A model generated the notes under the pieces. It did not search any database. It had not been told where the DNA came from and saw only the letters and a list, made by a program, of their open reading frames with translations. This document shows positions 25,847 to 34,641 of a stretch of DNA of 64,000 bases, in pieces (positions within the stretch are counted from its first letter, which is position 1; the number at the start of each line of letters is the position of its first letter). The position numbers and the translations under genes were made by a program. The DNA lies in assembly GCF_029351045.1 (NCBI RefSeq), contig NZ_JARKIN010000001.1, positions 5,859,001-5,923,000 on the forward strand. The letters are read 5' to 3'. Origin of the DNA: Streptomyces sp. WMMB303. Its GTDB lineage: Bacteria > Actinomycetota > Actinomycetes > Streptomycetales > Streptomycetaceae.

Positions 25847-27268
25847 ATGACCGACAGCACAGACAGCACCGGGTACCGGATCGAGCACGACTCGATGGGA
25901 GAGGTGCGGGTCCCCGCGGACGCCAGGTGGCGTGCGCAGACGCAGCGCGCCGTGGAGAACTTCCCCGTCAGCGGGCAGCGGCTGGAGCGGGCTCACATCC
26001 AGGCGCTGGCCCGTGTCAAGGCGGCGGCCGCCGTGGTCAACGCCCGACTCGGAGTGCTGGACGAGGAGCGGGCCGAGGCGGTGCGGGCCGCGGCCGAGGA
26101 GGTCGCCGAGGGCCGCTGGGACGACCACTTCCCGGTCGATGTCTTCCAGACCGGTTCGGGCACCTCGTCGAACATGAACATGAACGAGGTGCTGGCGACC
26201 CTGGCCACCGAGCGGCTGGCCGCCCAGGGTTCCCAGGCTGCCTCCGTCCATCCGAACGACCATGTCAACGCCAGCCAGTCGTCGAACGACGTGTTCCCCT
26301 CGTCCATCCACATCGCCGCGACCGCGGCGGTCACCGCCGACCTGGTCCCGGCGCTGGAACACCTGGCCGCCTCGTTGGAGGGGAAGGCCGCGGAGTTCGC
26401 CGACGTGGTCAAGTCGGGGCGCACCCACCTGATGGACGCCACCCCGGTGACGCTGGGCCAGGAGTTCGGCGGCTACGCGGCGCAACTGCGGTACGGCGTC
26501 GAGCGGTTGCGGGCCGCGCTGCCCCGGCTGGCCGAACTCCCGCTGGGCGGGACGGCCGTGGGCACCGGGATCAACACCCCGCCGGGGTTCGCGGCCGCCG
26601 TCATCGAGGAGGTCGCCGAGGCCACCGGGCTGCCGCTGACCGAGGCGCGGAACCACTTCGAGGCGCAGGGCGCGCGGGACGCGCTGGTGGAGACCTCCGG
26701 ACAGCTGCGGACCGTCGCCGTGGGACTGACCAAGATCTGCAACGATCTGCGCTGGATGGCCTCGGGGCCGCGCACCGGACTGGCCGAGATCGCGCTGCCC
26801 GACCTGCAGCCCGGCTCGTCGATCATGCCGGGCAAGGTCAACCCGGTCGTCCCCGAGGCGGTGCTGATGGTGGCGGCGCAGGTCACCGGGAACGACGCGA
26901 CGGTGGCGGCGGCCGGGGCCGCGGGCAATTTCGAGTTGAACGTGATGCTGCCCGTGATGGCCAAGAATCTCCTGGAGTCGATCCGGCTGCTGGCCAACGC
27001 CGCACGGCTGCTGGCCGACCGCACGGTGGACGGCATCACCGCGAACACCCGCCGTGCACGGGAGTTCGCCGAGTCCTCACCCTCGGTCGTCACCCCGCTC
27101 AACAGGTACATCGGCTACGAGAACGCGGCTGCCGTGGCCAAGCGGGCCATGGCCGAGGAGTGCACCATCCGCGAGGCGGTGCTGGCCGCGGGCCATGTGG
27201 AGCGCGGGGAGCTGACGCTGGAGCAACTGGACGCCGCGCTGGACGTGCTGGACATGACCCACCCCTGA
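25847..27268 (+). CDS. fumC: Fumarate hydratase class II
   Basis: This encodes 473 residues with the class II signature GSSIMPGKVNPV, FQTGSGTSSNMNMNEV, VNASQSSNDVFPS and GRTHLMDATPVTLGQEFGG. It is oxygen-stable, in contrast to the class I enzyme upstream. ATG 25847 has GGGAGGTG seven bases before it. Keeping both classes side by side suggests use under different iron or oxidative conditions. Confidence 0.97.
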   Translation: MTDSTDSTGYRIEHDSMGEVRVPADARWRAQTQRAVENFPVSGQRLERAHIQALARVKAAAAVVNARLGVLDEERAEAVRAAAEEVAEGRWDDHFPVDVFQTGSGTSSNMNMNEVLATLATERLAAQGSQAASVHPNDHVNASQSSNDVFPSSIHIAATAAVTADLVPALEHLAASLEGKAAEFADVVKSGRTHLMDATPVTLGQEFGGYAAQLRYGVERLRAALPRLAELPLGGTAVGTGINTPPGFAAAVIEEVAEATGLPLTEARNHFEAQGARDALVETSGQLRTVAVGLTKICNDLRWMASGPRTGLAEIALPDLQPGSSIMPGKVNPVVPEAVLMVAAQVTGNDATVAAAGAAGNFELNVMLPVMAKNLLESIRLLANAARLLADRTVDGITANTRRAREFAESSPSVVTPLNRYIGYENAAAVAKRAMAEECTIREAVLAAGHVERGELTLEQLDAALDVLDMTHP

Positions 27269-27351
27269 GCCGGGCGGGCTTCCCGGGGGCGTCCGGCGCG
27301 CTGCGGCACAGCTCACGGCGGTCCGACGGGCCGCACATCTAAGATCCCGTC

Positions 27352-28044
27352 ATGACAGCGGAACAGACGGCGCACCGGCAGCGGTGGCCCACAGGGACCC
27401 GGATCCTGTGGCGGTACCGCGCCAACGGCGCCACACACCCCCACATCTGCCGTCCTGTGACCGTCGTCCGGGACACGGCGGAGCTGCTGGCGGTCTGGCT
27501 GGCGCCCGGCACGGAGTGCGTACGGCCCGAGATGGCCGACGGTACGCCCGTGCACCACGAGCCGCTGGCCACCCGCTACACCAAGCCGCGCAGGGCCGCC
27601 TTCACCCCCTGGTTCGGGACGGGTGTGCTGAAGCTGGCGCGTCCGGGTGAGCCGTGGTCGGTGTGGCTCTTCTGGGCGGACGGCTGGCGGTTCAAGAACT
27701 ACTACGTCAACCTCGAGGAGCCGCTGCTGCGCTGGCCGGGCGGCGTGGACTCCGAGGACCACTTCCTGGACCTGGAGGTGGGTCCGGACGGCCGCTGGGA
27801 GTGGCGGGACGAGGACGAGTTCGCCGAGGCGCAGCGCGCCGGGCTGTTGGACGCCGGGCAGGCGGAGCGGATCCGTGCGGCGGGGCGGCGCGCGGTAGAG
27901 GCGGTGCGGTCCTGGGGCTCGCCGTTCGCGGACGGCTGGGAGCACTGGCGGCCCGATCCGGCCTGGCCGGTGCCGCGGCTGCCGGAGGACTGGGATCGGC
28001 CGCCGCCGGACGCGTCCGGGCACCGGCCTCCCGATGCCCCTTGA
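27352..28044 (+). CDS. DUF402-domain protein
   Basis: This encodes 230 residues. The DUF402 core runs through WSVWLFWADGWRFKNYYVNL and the acidic SEDHFLDLEVGPDGRWEWRDEDEF, which carries the Tyr, Asp and Glu typical of this fold. DUF402 proteins include nucleoside di/triphosphate phosphatases and RNA-associated factors; which activity applies here is not clear. The C-terminus is Pro-rich. ATG 27352 is a good start. The methyltransferase follows on the same strand. Confidence 0.85.
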   Translation: MTAEQTAHRQRWPTGTRILWRYRANGATHPHICRPVTVVRDTAELLAVWLAPGTECVRPEMADGTPVHHEPLATRYTKPRRAAFTPWFGTGVLKLARPGEPWSVWLFWADGWRFKNYYVNLEEPLLRWPGGVDSEDHFLDLEVGPDGRWEWRDEDEFAEAQRAGLLDAGQAERIRAAGRRAVEAVRSWGSPFADGWEHWRPDPAWPVPRLPEDWDRPPPDASGHRPPDAP

Positions 28045-28153
28045 TGCGCCCCCATACTGCAAACGTAGGATCAACGTCCGTAAACAGTACCGCTGCACAA
28101 CAACTCCCCTCACCCCCCGGGGACTTGACCGGCAGCCAGGAAGGAGCCCAGCC

Positions 28154-28864
28154 GTGAGCAGCTCTGCGGGTTTCGGGGCCGGCGGGACGTCCGGGGCAGA
28201 CTTCGGGACATATGACGGATTCGCCCGGATGAGCATCGACAGATCCGGGCAACCCGAGGCGTTCGACGCCATAGGGGACCGCTACGACGAGGCCTTTCCG
28301 CACAAGGAGGGGCAGCTCGCCTGCGGCGCCTGGCTGGCGGACCAGTTGCCGCCCGGTTCCCGGGTACTGGACGTGGGCTGCGGCACCGGTCTGCCCACGG
28401 CGCGCCGGCTCACCGACGCGGGGCACGCGGTCGTCGGCATCGACCTGTCGTCCTCGATGCTGAAGCTGTGCCGCGACAACGTCCCCGAGTGCGATTGCCA
28501 CAAGCTGGACGTGGCAGCGCTGGAGTCCTCGGGCCTGGGCCCGTTCGACGGTATCGCCGCCTTCTTCTCGCTGCTGATGCTGCCCCGCGACGAGATCCCT
28601 CTGGCGCTGCGCGCCCTGCACCGGCAACTGCGCGGCGAGGGCCCGCTGGTGCTCGGGATGGTGGAAGCGGATGTGAACGATTTCGCCATCCCGTTCCTGG
28701 GCAACTCGATCCGGGTATCCGGCTATCTGCGGGACGACCTGCGCCGGGTGGTCCAGGACGCGGGATTCGATGTCGTGGGAGAGGACGCACGCGCGTACGC
28801 TCCTGCGAGCACGGACGTACCTCCCGAGATTCAGCTTTTCTTGCAGTGCCGACGACGCCCATAG
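28154..28864 (+). CDS. Class I SAM-dependent methyltransferase
   Basis: This encodes 236 residues. Motif I is RVLDVGCGTGLPTARRL, followed by an acidic residue after HAVVGIDLSSSML. The rest follows the Rossmann methyltransferase pattern (LGPFDGIAAFFSLLMLPRDE). GTG 28154 follows AAGGAG at good spacing; the open frame upstream covers the promoter region, where TTGATG (28041) and TAGGAT (28066) are 19 bp apart. The substrate is unknown. The phosphatase gene follows within 50 bp. Confidence 0.88.
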   Translation: MSSSAGFGAGGTSGADFGTYDGFARMSIDRSGQPEAFDAIGDRYDEAFPHKEGQLACGAWLADQLPPGSRVLDVGCGTGLPTARRLTDAGHAVVGIDLSSSMLKLCRDNVPECDCHKLDVAALESSGLGPFDGIAAFFSLLMLPRDEIPLALRALHRQLRGEGPLVLGMVEADVNDFAIPFLGNSIRVSGYLRDDLRRVVQDAGFDVVGEDARAYAPASTDVPPEIQLFLQCRRRP

Positions 28865-28913
28865 ACCGCGAGCACCCAGCGCAGGGCGTGCGCCGACGCG
28901 CAGCCCCGGATGG

Positions 28914-31001
28914 ATGGAAACCGAACGCGTGACGGAGCACGAGAAACCTGCGGTGAACAGCACCACCGATCCGACGCACCCCGCACCGTCGGGGGACGCA
29001 CCCACCGGCACCGGCGGCGCCGGGGAACAGCCGGCGCGGCGAGGGCGCGAGGGCGTCCCGCCGAGACCGCGACCGCACCCGTCGCAGCCCGGTGACGCCG
29101 CCGGACGGGGCGTCACCGAGCCCACGGCGGAGGACGACGCGCTCAGCGAGCGGTCCGAGCGGGAGCGCCGCGGCGGCGACCGGCTGCGGTTCGTCGGCGC
29201 GGCGACGCGGCGTATCGCGCGCGGGGTGGACCTGGACGAGACGGTGCTGGGCCTGTGCCGCGCCAGCGTGCCGGCGTACTCGGACGCGATCCTCGTCTAT
29301 CTGCGCGATCCGCTCCCGGTCGGCGACGAGCGGCCCACCGGCCCGTTCGTGCTGCGGCTGCGGCGCAGCGACCGGATCCCCGAGGACCCGCTGTCGGCGC
29401 AGGCGCTGCAGGCCGCACAGGCGTCGGCGGGCCTGGCGGCGCCCGAGGCCGCCGGGCATCCGGCCGACGCCGGGTACCAGGGAGGGGCCGCGGCGGAGGC
29501 GTCCGGCCTGTCCCTGGGCATGGCGGCGGGCATGGCGGCGGGTGCGGCGGGCACCGCGGCGGCGCAGCTCGCCGAGGTGCGCACCGGCGGTCCGCTGGCC
29601 GAGGTGCTGCGCGGGGTGCGGCCGGTCTTCGCGGACTCCCCCGCGGCCAGCGCCGCGCTGCCCGAACTCCTCGGCCCCGAACGCGAGGTGCCCGGCGGGC
29701 ACCGGGCCATCCTGGCGCCGTTGCGGGGCCGCCGCCGGGTGATCGGCGCCGCGGTCTTCCTGCGCCGCCCGGACCGGCCGGCCTTCGAGCCGGACGATCT
29801 GCTGATCGCCGCGCAACTGGCCACCCATACGGCGCTCGGCGTGGACAAGGCGGTGCTCTACGGGCGGGAGGCGTACATCGCCGACGAGCTCCAGCGCACC
29901 ATGCTGCCGGACGAACTCCCGCAGCCCACGGGGGTGACCCTGGCCAGCCGCTATCTGCCCGCCGCCGAGACGGCGCGGGTCGGCGGCGACTGGTACGACG
30001 CCATTCCGCTGCCCGGCTCGCGGGTGGCGCTGGTGGTCGGCGACGTGATGGGCCACTCGATGACCTCCGCGGCGATCATGGGCCAGTTGCGGACGACGGC
30101 GCAGACCCTGGCCGGGCTCGACCTGCCGCCCCAGGAGGTGCTGCACCACCTGGACGAGCAGGCCCAGCGGCTCGGCAGCGACCGTATGGCGACCTGCCTG
30201 TACGCCGTCTACGACCCGGTCGCGCACCGCATCGTGATCGCCAACGCGGGCCACCCGCCGCCGGTGCTGCTGCACCGCAGCGGACGGGCCGAGGTGCTGC
30301 GGATACCGGCGGGCGCGCCCATCGGCGTGGGCGGCGTCGACTTCGAGGCCGTGGAGCTGGACGCACCCGCGGGCGCCACGCTGCTGTTCTACACCGACGG
30401 GCTGGTCGAATCGCGGCAGCGCGACGTGTGGACCGGCATCGAGCATCTGCGCGAGAAGCTGGCCGCGACCGCCCGGTTGACCCGGCCGGGCGCCTCGGCC
30501 CCGCTGGAGCCGCTGTGCGACGAGGTGCTGGACATCGTCGGGCCGGGCGACCGGGACGACGACATCGCGCTGCTGGCCGCCCGGTTCGACGGCATCGCGC
30601 CGAGCGACGTGGCGTACTGGTTCCTCGACCCGCGCGCCCAGACCGCGCGGCAGGCCCGGCGGCTGGCCCGCCGGGCGCTGACCCGCTGGGGCCTGGAGGA
30701 GCTGTCGGACTCGGTCGAGCTGCTGGTGAGCGAGATCGTCACGAACGCGGTGCGGTACGCCGAACGCCCCATCACGCTGCGGCTGCTGCGCACCGACGTG
30801 CTGCGCTGCGAGGTGGGCGACGACGTACCGCAGTTGCCCCGGCTGCGGCAGGCCCGCGCCACCGACGAGGGCGGACGCGGGCTGTATCTGGTCAACCGGC
30901 TGGCCCGGCGGTGGGGCGCCACTCGGCTGTCCACCGGCAAGGTGGTCTGGTTCGAACTCCCGGTCCCGGACGCCGCACCGGAGCCCGAGCCGGAGCTGTG
31001 A
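28914..31001 (+). CDS. SpoIIE/PP2C phosphatase with GAF and HATPase domains
   Basis: This encodes about 695 residues. It has a disordered, Pro-rich N-terminus and a GAF-like region (about 85-310) interrupted by an Ala/Gly-rich insert. The SpoIIE/PP2C domain has ADELQRTMLPDELPQ, RVGGDWYDAIPL with metal Asp, VVGDVMGHSM, and RDDDIALLAARF. A C-terminal anti-sigma-type HATPase has VSEIVTNAVRYAERPITLRL. The combination of RsbU-like phosphatase and RsbW-like kinase in one chain is typical of Streptomyces partner-switching regulators. ATG 28914 is chosen; GTG 28929 is possible. Confidence 0.92.
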   Translation: METERVTEHEKPAVNSTTDPTHPAPSGDAPTGTGGAGEQPARRGREGVPPRPRPHPSQPGDAAGRGVTEPTAEDDALSERSERERRGGDRLRFVGAATRRIARGVDLDETVLGLCRASVPAYSDAILVYLRDPLPVGDERPTGPFVLRLRRSDRIPEDPLSAQALQAAQASAGLAAPEAAGHPADAGYQGGAAAEASGLSLGMAAGMAAGAAGTAAAQLAEVRTGGPLAEVLRGVRPVFADSPAASAALPELLGPEREVPGGHRAILAPLRGRRRVIGAAVFLRRPDRPAFEPDDLLIAAQLATHTALGVDKAVLYGREAYIADELQRTMLPDELPQPTGVTLASRYLPAAETARVGGDWYDAIPLPGSRVALVVGDVMGHSMTSAAIMGQLRTTAQTLAGLDLPPQEVLHHLDEQAQRLGSDRMATCLYAVYDPVAHRIVIANAGHPPPVLLHRSGRAEVLRIPAGAPIGVGGVDFEAVELDAPAGATLLFYTDGLVESRQRDVWTGIEHLREKLAATARLTRPGASAPLEPLCDEVLDIVGPGDRDDDIALLAARFDGIAPSDVAYWFLDPRAQTARQARRLARRALTRWGLEELSDSVELLVSEIVTNAVRYAERPITLRLLRTDVLRCEVGDDVPQLPRLRQARATDEGGRGLYLVNRLARRWGATRLSTGKVVWFELPVPDAAPEPEPEL

Positions 31002-31048
31002 GGCACGGCGGCCGCGCCCTCGGAGTGCCGGTGGCCCCGACACGGCAC

Positions 31049-31090
31049 GGCCCCGGGTGCGCCGCCACGAGGGCGGGCGCATCCGGGGCC
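31049..31090. terminator. Terminator between the phosphatase gene and ahpD
   Basis: GGCCCCGGGTGCGCC (31049-31063) pairs with GGCGCATCCGGGGCC (31076-31090), 15 bp with one wobble. It lies between the 3' ends of two convergent units. Confidence 0.7.
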
Positions 31091-31121
31091 GGACGCGGGT
31101 GTCGGCGCGAGAGCGCGGGGC

Positions 31122-31655
31122 TCAGCCCGCGAGCTGCTCCTCGGCCTCCAGGGTGGCGCCGACCGCCTGGAGGACGGCCGCGATCTTGAAGGCTTCCTGG
31201 ATCGTCTCGCGGTCCACGCCGGCCTTGCGCAGCACCTGCTCGTGCGAGTCGAGGCACTGGCCGCAGCCGTTGATCGCGGAGACCGCGAGCGACCACAGCT
31301 CGAAGTCCGCCTTCTCGACACCGGGGTTGCCGATGACGTTCATCCGCAGCCCGGCACGGAGCGTGCCGTACTCCGGGTCCGACAGCAGGTGCCGGGTGCG
31401 GTAGAAGACGTTGTTCATCGCCATGACGGCGGCGGCCGACTTGGCGGCGGTGTACGCCTCCTCGCTCAGGTTCTCCCTGGCCTCCGGCTCCAGCGCGCGC
31501 AGCACGATCCCGGAGCGGGACGCGATGGCGCAGGAGAGCACGGTGCCCCAGAGCTGCTGCTTGGGCAGCTCCGAGTTGCCTATGACGGAGCCGAGGTTGA
31601 GCTTGAGGTCCTTCGCGTAACCGGGAAGGGCCGATTTCAGGTCGTCGAGAGCCAT
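31122..31655 (-). CDS. ahpD: Alkyl hydroperoxide reductase AhpD
   Basis: This encodes 177 residues with the redox-active CxxC in INGCGQCLDSHE and the conserved MALDDLKSALPGYAKDLKLN start. AhpD passes electrons to AhpC and has weak peroxidase activity itself. It lies 6 bp after ahpC and is co-transcribed with it. Confidence 0.97.
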   Translation of the reverse strand: MALDDLKSALPGYAKDLKLNLGSVIGNSELPKQQLWGTVLSCAIASRSGIVLRALEPEARENLSEEAYTAAKSAAAVMAMNNVFYRTRHLLSDPEYGTLRAGLRMNVIGNPGVEKADFELWSLAVSAINGCGQCLDSHEQVLRKAGVDRETIQEAFKIAAVLQAVGATLEAEEQLAG

Positions 31656-31661
31656 GGCTTC

Positions 31662-32216
31662 TCACTCACCGGCCAGCAGCGCGACCGGGTCGAGGGTGTC
31701 CTCGCCCTGGGTCCAGTTGCAGGGGCACAGCTCGTCGGTCTGCAGGGCGTCGAGGACCCGCAGGACCTCCTTGGGGTTACGGCCGACGGAGCCCGCGGTC
31801 ACCATCGTGAACTGGATCTCGTTGTTCTGGTCCACGATGAAGACGGCGCGCTGCGCGAAGCCGTCCTCGCCCTCGATGCCGAGCGCGCGCATCAGCTCGT
31901 GCTTGGAGTCGGCCATCATCGGGAACGGCAGGTCGGTCAGGTCCGGGTGGTCCTTGCGCCAGGCGTGGTGCACGAACTCCGAGTCACCGGAGAAGCCGAG
32001 GATCTGCGCGTCGCGGTCGGCGAACTCCTCGTTCAGCTTGCCGAAGGCGGCGATCTCCGTCGGGCAGACGAAGGTGAAGTCCTTCGGCCAAGCGAAGACG
32101 ACCTTCCACTTGCCCTCGTGGGTCTTGTGGTTGATGTCCTCGAACTCCTTGCCCTTCTCCAGGGAGACGCAGGCAGTCAGCTCGAACTCAGGAAACTTGT
32201 CACCGACGGTGAGCAC
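31662..32216 (-). CDS. ahpC: Peroxiredoxin AhpC
   Basis: This encodes 184 residues with the peroxidatic Cys in FTFVCPTEI and the resolving Cys in DELCPCNWT. GTG 32216 (MLTVGDKFPEFELTACVSLE) has AAGGAG seven bases upstream; GTG 32222 would place the ribosome binding site too close. It reduces peroxides and is expected to be controlled by OxyR. A candidate OxyR box lies 86 bases upstream. In other Streptomyces oxyR is directly divergent from ahpC; here about 2.5 kb intervenes. Confidence 0.97.
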   Translation of the reverse strand: MLTVGDKFPEFELTACVSLEKGKEFEDINHKTHEGKWKVVFAWPKDFTFVCPTEIAAFGKLNEEFADRDAQILGFSGDSEFVHHAWRKDHPDLTDLPFPMMADSKHELMRALGIEGEDGFAQRAVFIVDQNNEIQFTMVTAGSVGRNPKEVLRVLDALQTDELCPCNWTQGEDTLDPVALLAGE

Positions 32217-32301
32217 GTACACACTCCTTGTGCTTGCGACCAGGATGCCCGGATTGCGAGCATTCCTGGAGGTTGGTCGGAACCACCTAACCACACCCGC
32301 C

Positions 32302-32316
32302 ATTGATCGCGGAAAT
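32302..32316. promoter_or_regulatory. Candidate OxyR box upstream of ahpC
   Basis: ATTGATCGCGGAAAT matches ATTGATTGCGGGAAT at 34821-34835, upstream of oxyR, with only two transitions. GTTGATCGC recurs 31 bp further (32333-32341), about three helical turns, as expected for a tetrameric LysR regulator. The binding is inferred from shared position upstream of ahpC and oxyR. Confidence 0.5.
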
Positions 32317-32422
32317 CGGCACGTGCGCGCCCGTTGATCGCCTCTGCCTATCAGAATCCGGCTACCCCGAGAGCCGGCCGCACCGGCAGACCGAGCGAGT
32401 GCCATGGGGGGACCGACGGCGG

Positions 32423-32453
32423 TTGACTTGAACCTGAGTTGAAGTTCTATGTT
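32423..32453 (+). promoter_or_regulatory. MerR-type promoter of the NTF2-like gene
   Basis: TTGACT (32423-32428) and TATGTT (32448-32453) are 19 bp apart, the long spacer used by MerR-family activators. The imperfect dyad ACTTGAACCTGAGTTGAAGT spans the spacer. Transcription would start close to ATG 32460, so the mRNA may be leaderless. No merR gene is in the window. Confidence 0.6.
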
Positions 32454-32459
32454 CGGCGC

Positions 32460-32882
32460 ATGGACATGTCGAGCCCCACTCCCCCGGCCGACGAGGCTGA
32501 CGAGCAGCGGATCCGCGAGTTGGTCGCGCAGTCTCAGACGGCGCAGGCCGACCCCGATCTGTTGCCCGCCCTGCACACCGCGGACGCGGTGATCGTCAAC
32601 ATCGCCGGTCGGCGCCTCTTCGGGCGCGACGCCTTCGCTTCGGCCATGGCCGAAGCGCTCTCGTCCCCCCTCAAAGACGTCCGGACCTCGCTCCGGGTCC
32701 ACGACATCCGGTTCACCACACCGGATGTCGCCGTCGTCAGCCTCACCAAGACCGTCCACGACGAACGGCCCGAGGCCGAGGCCCCCTCGGAGCTGCCGCC
32801 GGCCGGGGCCATGACCTACGTCATGACCCGCCAGGACGGCGACTGGCGCATCACCCTGGCCCAGACGACACCGATCCGCTGA
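32460..32882 (+). CDS. NTF2-like protein (SgcJ/EcaC type)
   Basis: This encodes 140 residues of the SnoaL/NTF2 cone fold: EQRIRELVAQSQTAQADPDL, AVIVNIAGRRLFGRDAF, then VAVVSLTKTVHDERPE and WRITLAQTTPIR. That is the pattern of SgcJ/EcaC-family small proteins. Their biochemical role is mostly unknown. The promoter has MerR-type spacing. ATG 32460 and ATG 32466 are both possible starts. It begins the insert between ahpC and oxyR. Confidence 0.82.
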   Translation: MDMSSPTPPADEADEQRIRELVAQSQTAQADPDLLPALHTADAVIVNIAGRRLFGRDAFASAMAEALSSPLKDVRTSLRVHDIRFTTPDVAVVSLTKTVHDERPEAEAPSELPPAGAMTYVMTRQDGDWRITLAQTTPIR

Positions 32883-32978
32883 GCGGCTGCCGCGCCTTCC
32901 CGCGACTTCACCTTGTGGCTGCCCGCCCCCGCCCGCCGGGTGTCCGGCCGGACGGGGGCGCGCACCACGCGTGCGGCT

Positions 32979-33173
32979 TCAGCGCTCGGCGTGCTTGATC
33001 TCACCGACGAACGCGGACCAGGCGGCGGTCGGGAAGCTCAACGGCGCCCGGCTGGTGTCCTTGCTGTCCCGGACGGGGACGTTCCCGGCTGCGGCGAACT
33101 GCGGCGCCCACTCGACGCACTGCCCGCCGTCTCCGCTGCTGTAGGTGCTCTTGATCCATTGCATGTCAGCCAT
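32979..33173 (-). CDS. DUF397 protein
   Basis: This encodes 64 residues: WIKSTYSSGDGGQCVEWAP, VPVRDSKDTSRAPLSFPTAA, WSAFVGEIK, a textbook DUF397. It overlaps the end of the upstream DUF5753 regulator by 8 bp, so the pair is coupled. Such pairs are abundant in Streptomyces (as with BldB/WhiJ-like sets) and have been suggested to act as regulator/antitoxin-like partners. Confidence 0.95.
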   Translation of the reverse strand: MADMQWIKSTYSSGDGGQCVEWAPQFAAAGNVPVRDSKDTSRAPLSFPTAAWSAFVGEIKHAER

Positions 33174-34002
33174 CGTGATATTCCTCGCTGATCTCTTGGA
33201 TGAATGAGACCGACTCGTCCGGCCCCAACGCGCGCGCTCGGATGAGGTCGAACAGATCTTTGCACTCAGCTACGTATTCCTGATCATCGTACGACCGACC
33301 GCCGACGGGGAACCCCGCGTAGGCACACCAACCGCCGCTGCGGAGCAGTGTGAACGGCGTGGTGCACGGATACGCGCCTGCCCTGTACGGAAGTGCTTGG
33401 AGTGTGACGCGAGGGTGCTCTGCCAACCGTGCCAGGTACCCGAGCTGCTCCTTCATGACGGCCGGACCTCCGACCGGCGTCCGGAGACAGCTCTCGGTCA
33501 GGACCACCCACAGTTGCGGGGGCGTCGGCCGATCGAGGAGCGCCTTGCGGTCCAGCCTGGCCGCCAGGGACGGGGTGGTGTCCTCGCCCTTCGCCGCCAG
33601 TGGTCCGGCGCGGAAGACTGCTCGGGCGTACGCCTCGGTCTGGAGGATGCCCATCGGGAAGACGGGGCTGTAGTCCAGGATCCTGTCGGCCTTCGCCTCC
33701 AGTTCCACGTACGGTGCGAACCACTCGGGCACGCGCTCGCCGTACAGGATGCGGCGAAGCTGCTCGGAGAACAGATCACCGGTACCGAACGTGAGATCGC
33801 ATCCGGCGGCGAATTTCTCCGAAGGTGACTTCTTGCCGGCCTCCACTCTGCTCACATAGCCCTCGCTGTAACCCGCGGCTTTACCCAGTTGCTTCTGCGT
33901 CAGTCTGCGCGCGAGCCGGACTCTCTTCACATCTGCGCCGAACCCCTGAGTGGCGATGGCGGCGGCGGACAAGTCCTCCGCGCGCCGATTCCGCTGCCCC
34001 AC
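33166..34002 (-). CDS. XRE-family regulator with DUF5753
   Basis: This encodes 278 residues. An N-terminal helix-turn-helix (VRLARRLTQKQLGKAAGYSE, GYVSRVEAGKKSPS) is followed by DUF5753 from about residue 95 to the end (MGILQTEAYARAVF, ARLDRKALLD, LLRSGGWCAYAGFP). It is a WhiJ-like regulator paired with DUF397. The start is GTG 34002. It is divergent from a small-protein operon; a palindrome between them at 34055-34074 is a likely operator. Confidence 0.93.
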   Translation of the reverse strand: MGQRNRRAEDLSAAAIATQGFGADVKRVRLARRLTQKQLGKAAGYSEGYVSRVEAGKKSPSEKFAAGCDLTFGTGDLFSEQLRRILYGERVPEWFAPYVELEAKADRILDYSPVFPMGILQTEAYARAVFRAGPLAAKGEDTTPSLAARLDRKALLDRPTPPQLWVVLTESCLRTPVGGPAVMKEQLGYLARLAEHPRVTLQALPYRAGAYPCTTPFTLLRSGGWCAYAGFPVGGRSYDDQEYVAECKDLFDLIRARALGPDESVSFIQEISEEYHDG

Positions 34003-34054
34003 GTCTGATCAGCCCCTTTGTGCGGCGTAACGCCCGTGATACCCACACCCCCGT

Positions 34055-34074
34055 CTTGCCCTGCGTGGGGCAAG
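34055..34074. promoter_or_regulatory. Palindromic operator between the XRE gene and the small-protein operon
   Basis: CTTGCCC (34055-34061) and GGGCAAG (34068-34074) form a perfect 7-bp dyad with a 6-bp spacer, in the middle of the divergent region. The XRE/DUF5753 protein is the natural candidate to bind it. Confidence 0.55.
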
Positions 34075-34137
34075 TCGTGCCAGATTAACGCGAGTTGTGT
34101 TGTCCTCACCACAGAGTCCGAAGAAAGGGCGCAGGTG

Positions 34138-34419
34138 ATGGAACTACAGGTCGGGATCACCGTCCGGGTCTCCGGCGTGGAGGATGACCGGTTGATGAAA
34201 CTCATGGCGGTGGAAGACGTACCGAACTCCGCGGATGGTCCGCATCGGCGGAGATTCGAGCGGACAGCGTTTGTACGCCCGTTGGCCGGCGGTGCCGAGC
34301 GCGGCTACCCGGTGGAGGCCGTGGAGGCCGTCTGCGCTCATCCCCGGCTGGACCGGCGCGGGGACGGGACCTACTGCACGGGCTGCGAGGCGCTCATCTA
34401 CGCCTCCGGCGCTTCGTAG
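34138..34419 (+). CDS. Small hypothetical with C-terminal cysteines
   Basis: This encodes 93 residues: MELQVGITVRVSGVEDDRLM, then a basic segment, then CAHPRLDRRGDGTYCTGCEAL, whose three Cys and one His could bind a metal. GAAAGGG eight bases upstream supports ATG 34138. It is the first of three closely spaced genes divergent from the XRE regulator. I do not recognise the family. Confidence 0.65.
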   Translation: MELQVGITVRVSGVEDDRLMKLMAVEDVPNSADGPHRRRFERTAFVRPLAGGAERGYPVEAVEAVCAHPRLDRRGDGTYCTGCEALIYASGAS

Positions 34420-34625
34420 TGGTGTTCGACGTGGGCGACGTATCAGGGGAGGCGTTTTCTCCTCCTCCGCTCGTCAAGGGATGCATGTGGTGCGAGAACG
34501 CCTCGTCCACCTATGCGGGATATGCGCGCATGCCGGACTGCTCCCGACGGGACGAACTGCTGTTCTGGGCAATGCGGCAGTGGCGCTCCCATTTCGAGTA
34601 CGCACACCCGGATGTGGCCGGATGA
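34419..34625 (+). CDS. Small CxxC protein of unknown function
   Basis: This encodes 68 residues. KGCMWCENASSTYAGYARMP and a later Cys and His (MPDCSRRDELLF, SHFEYAHP) suggest a small zinc-binding fold. GTG 34419 shares one base with the TAG of the previous gene, so translation is coupled. It is probably functionally tied to its upstream neighbour. The family is unknown to me. Confidence 0.6.
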   Translation: MVFDVGDVSGEAFSPPPLVKGCMWCENASSTYAGYARMPDCSRRDELLFWAMRQWRSHFEYAHPDVAG

Positions 34626-34641
34626 AAGAAGGGGACTGGAA

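Noticed and set aside
29255..31189. 644-codon plus-strand frame over the phosphatase
   Set aside because: It is an out-of-frame shadow; the phosphatase frame carries all domain motifs.
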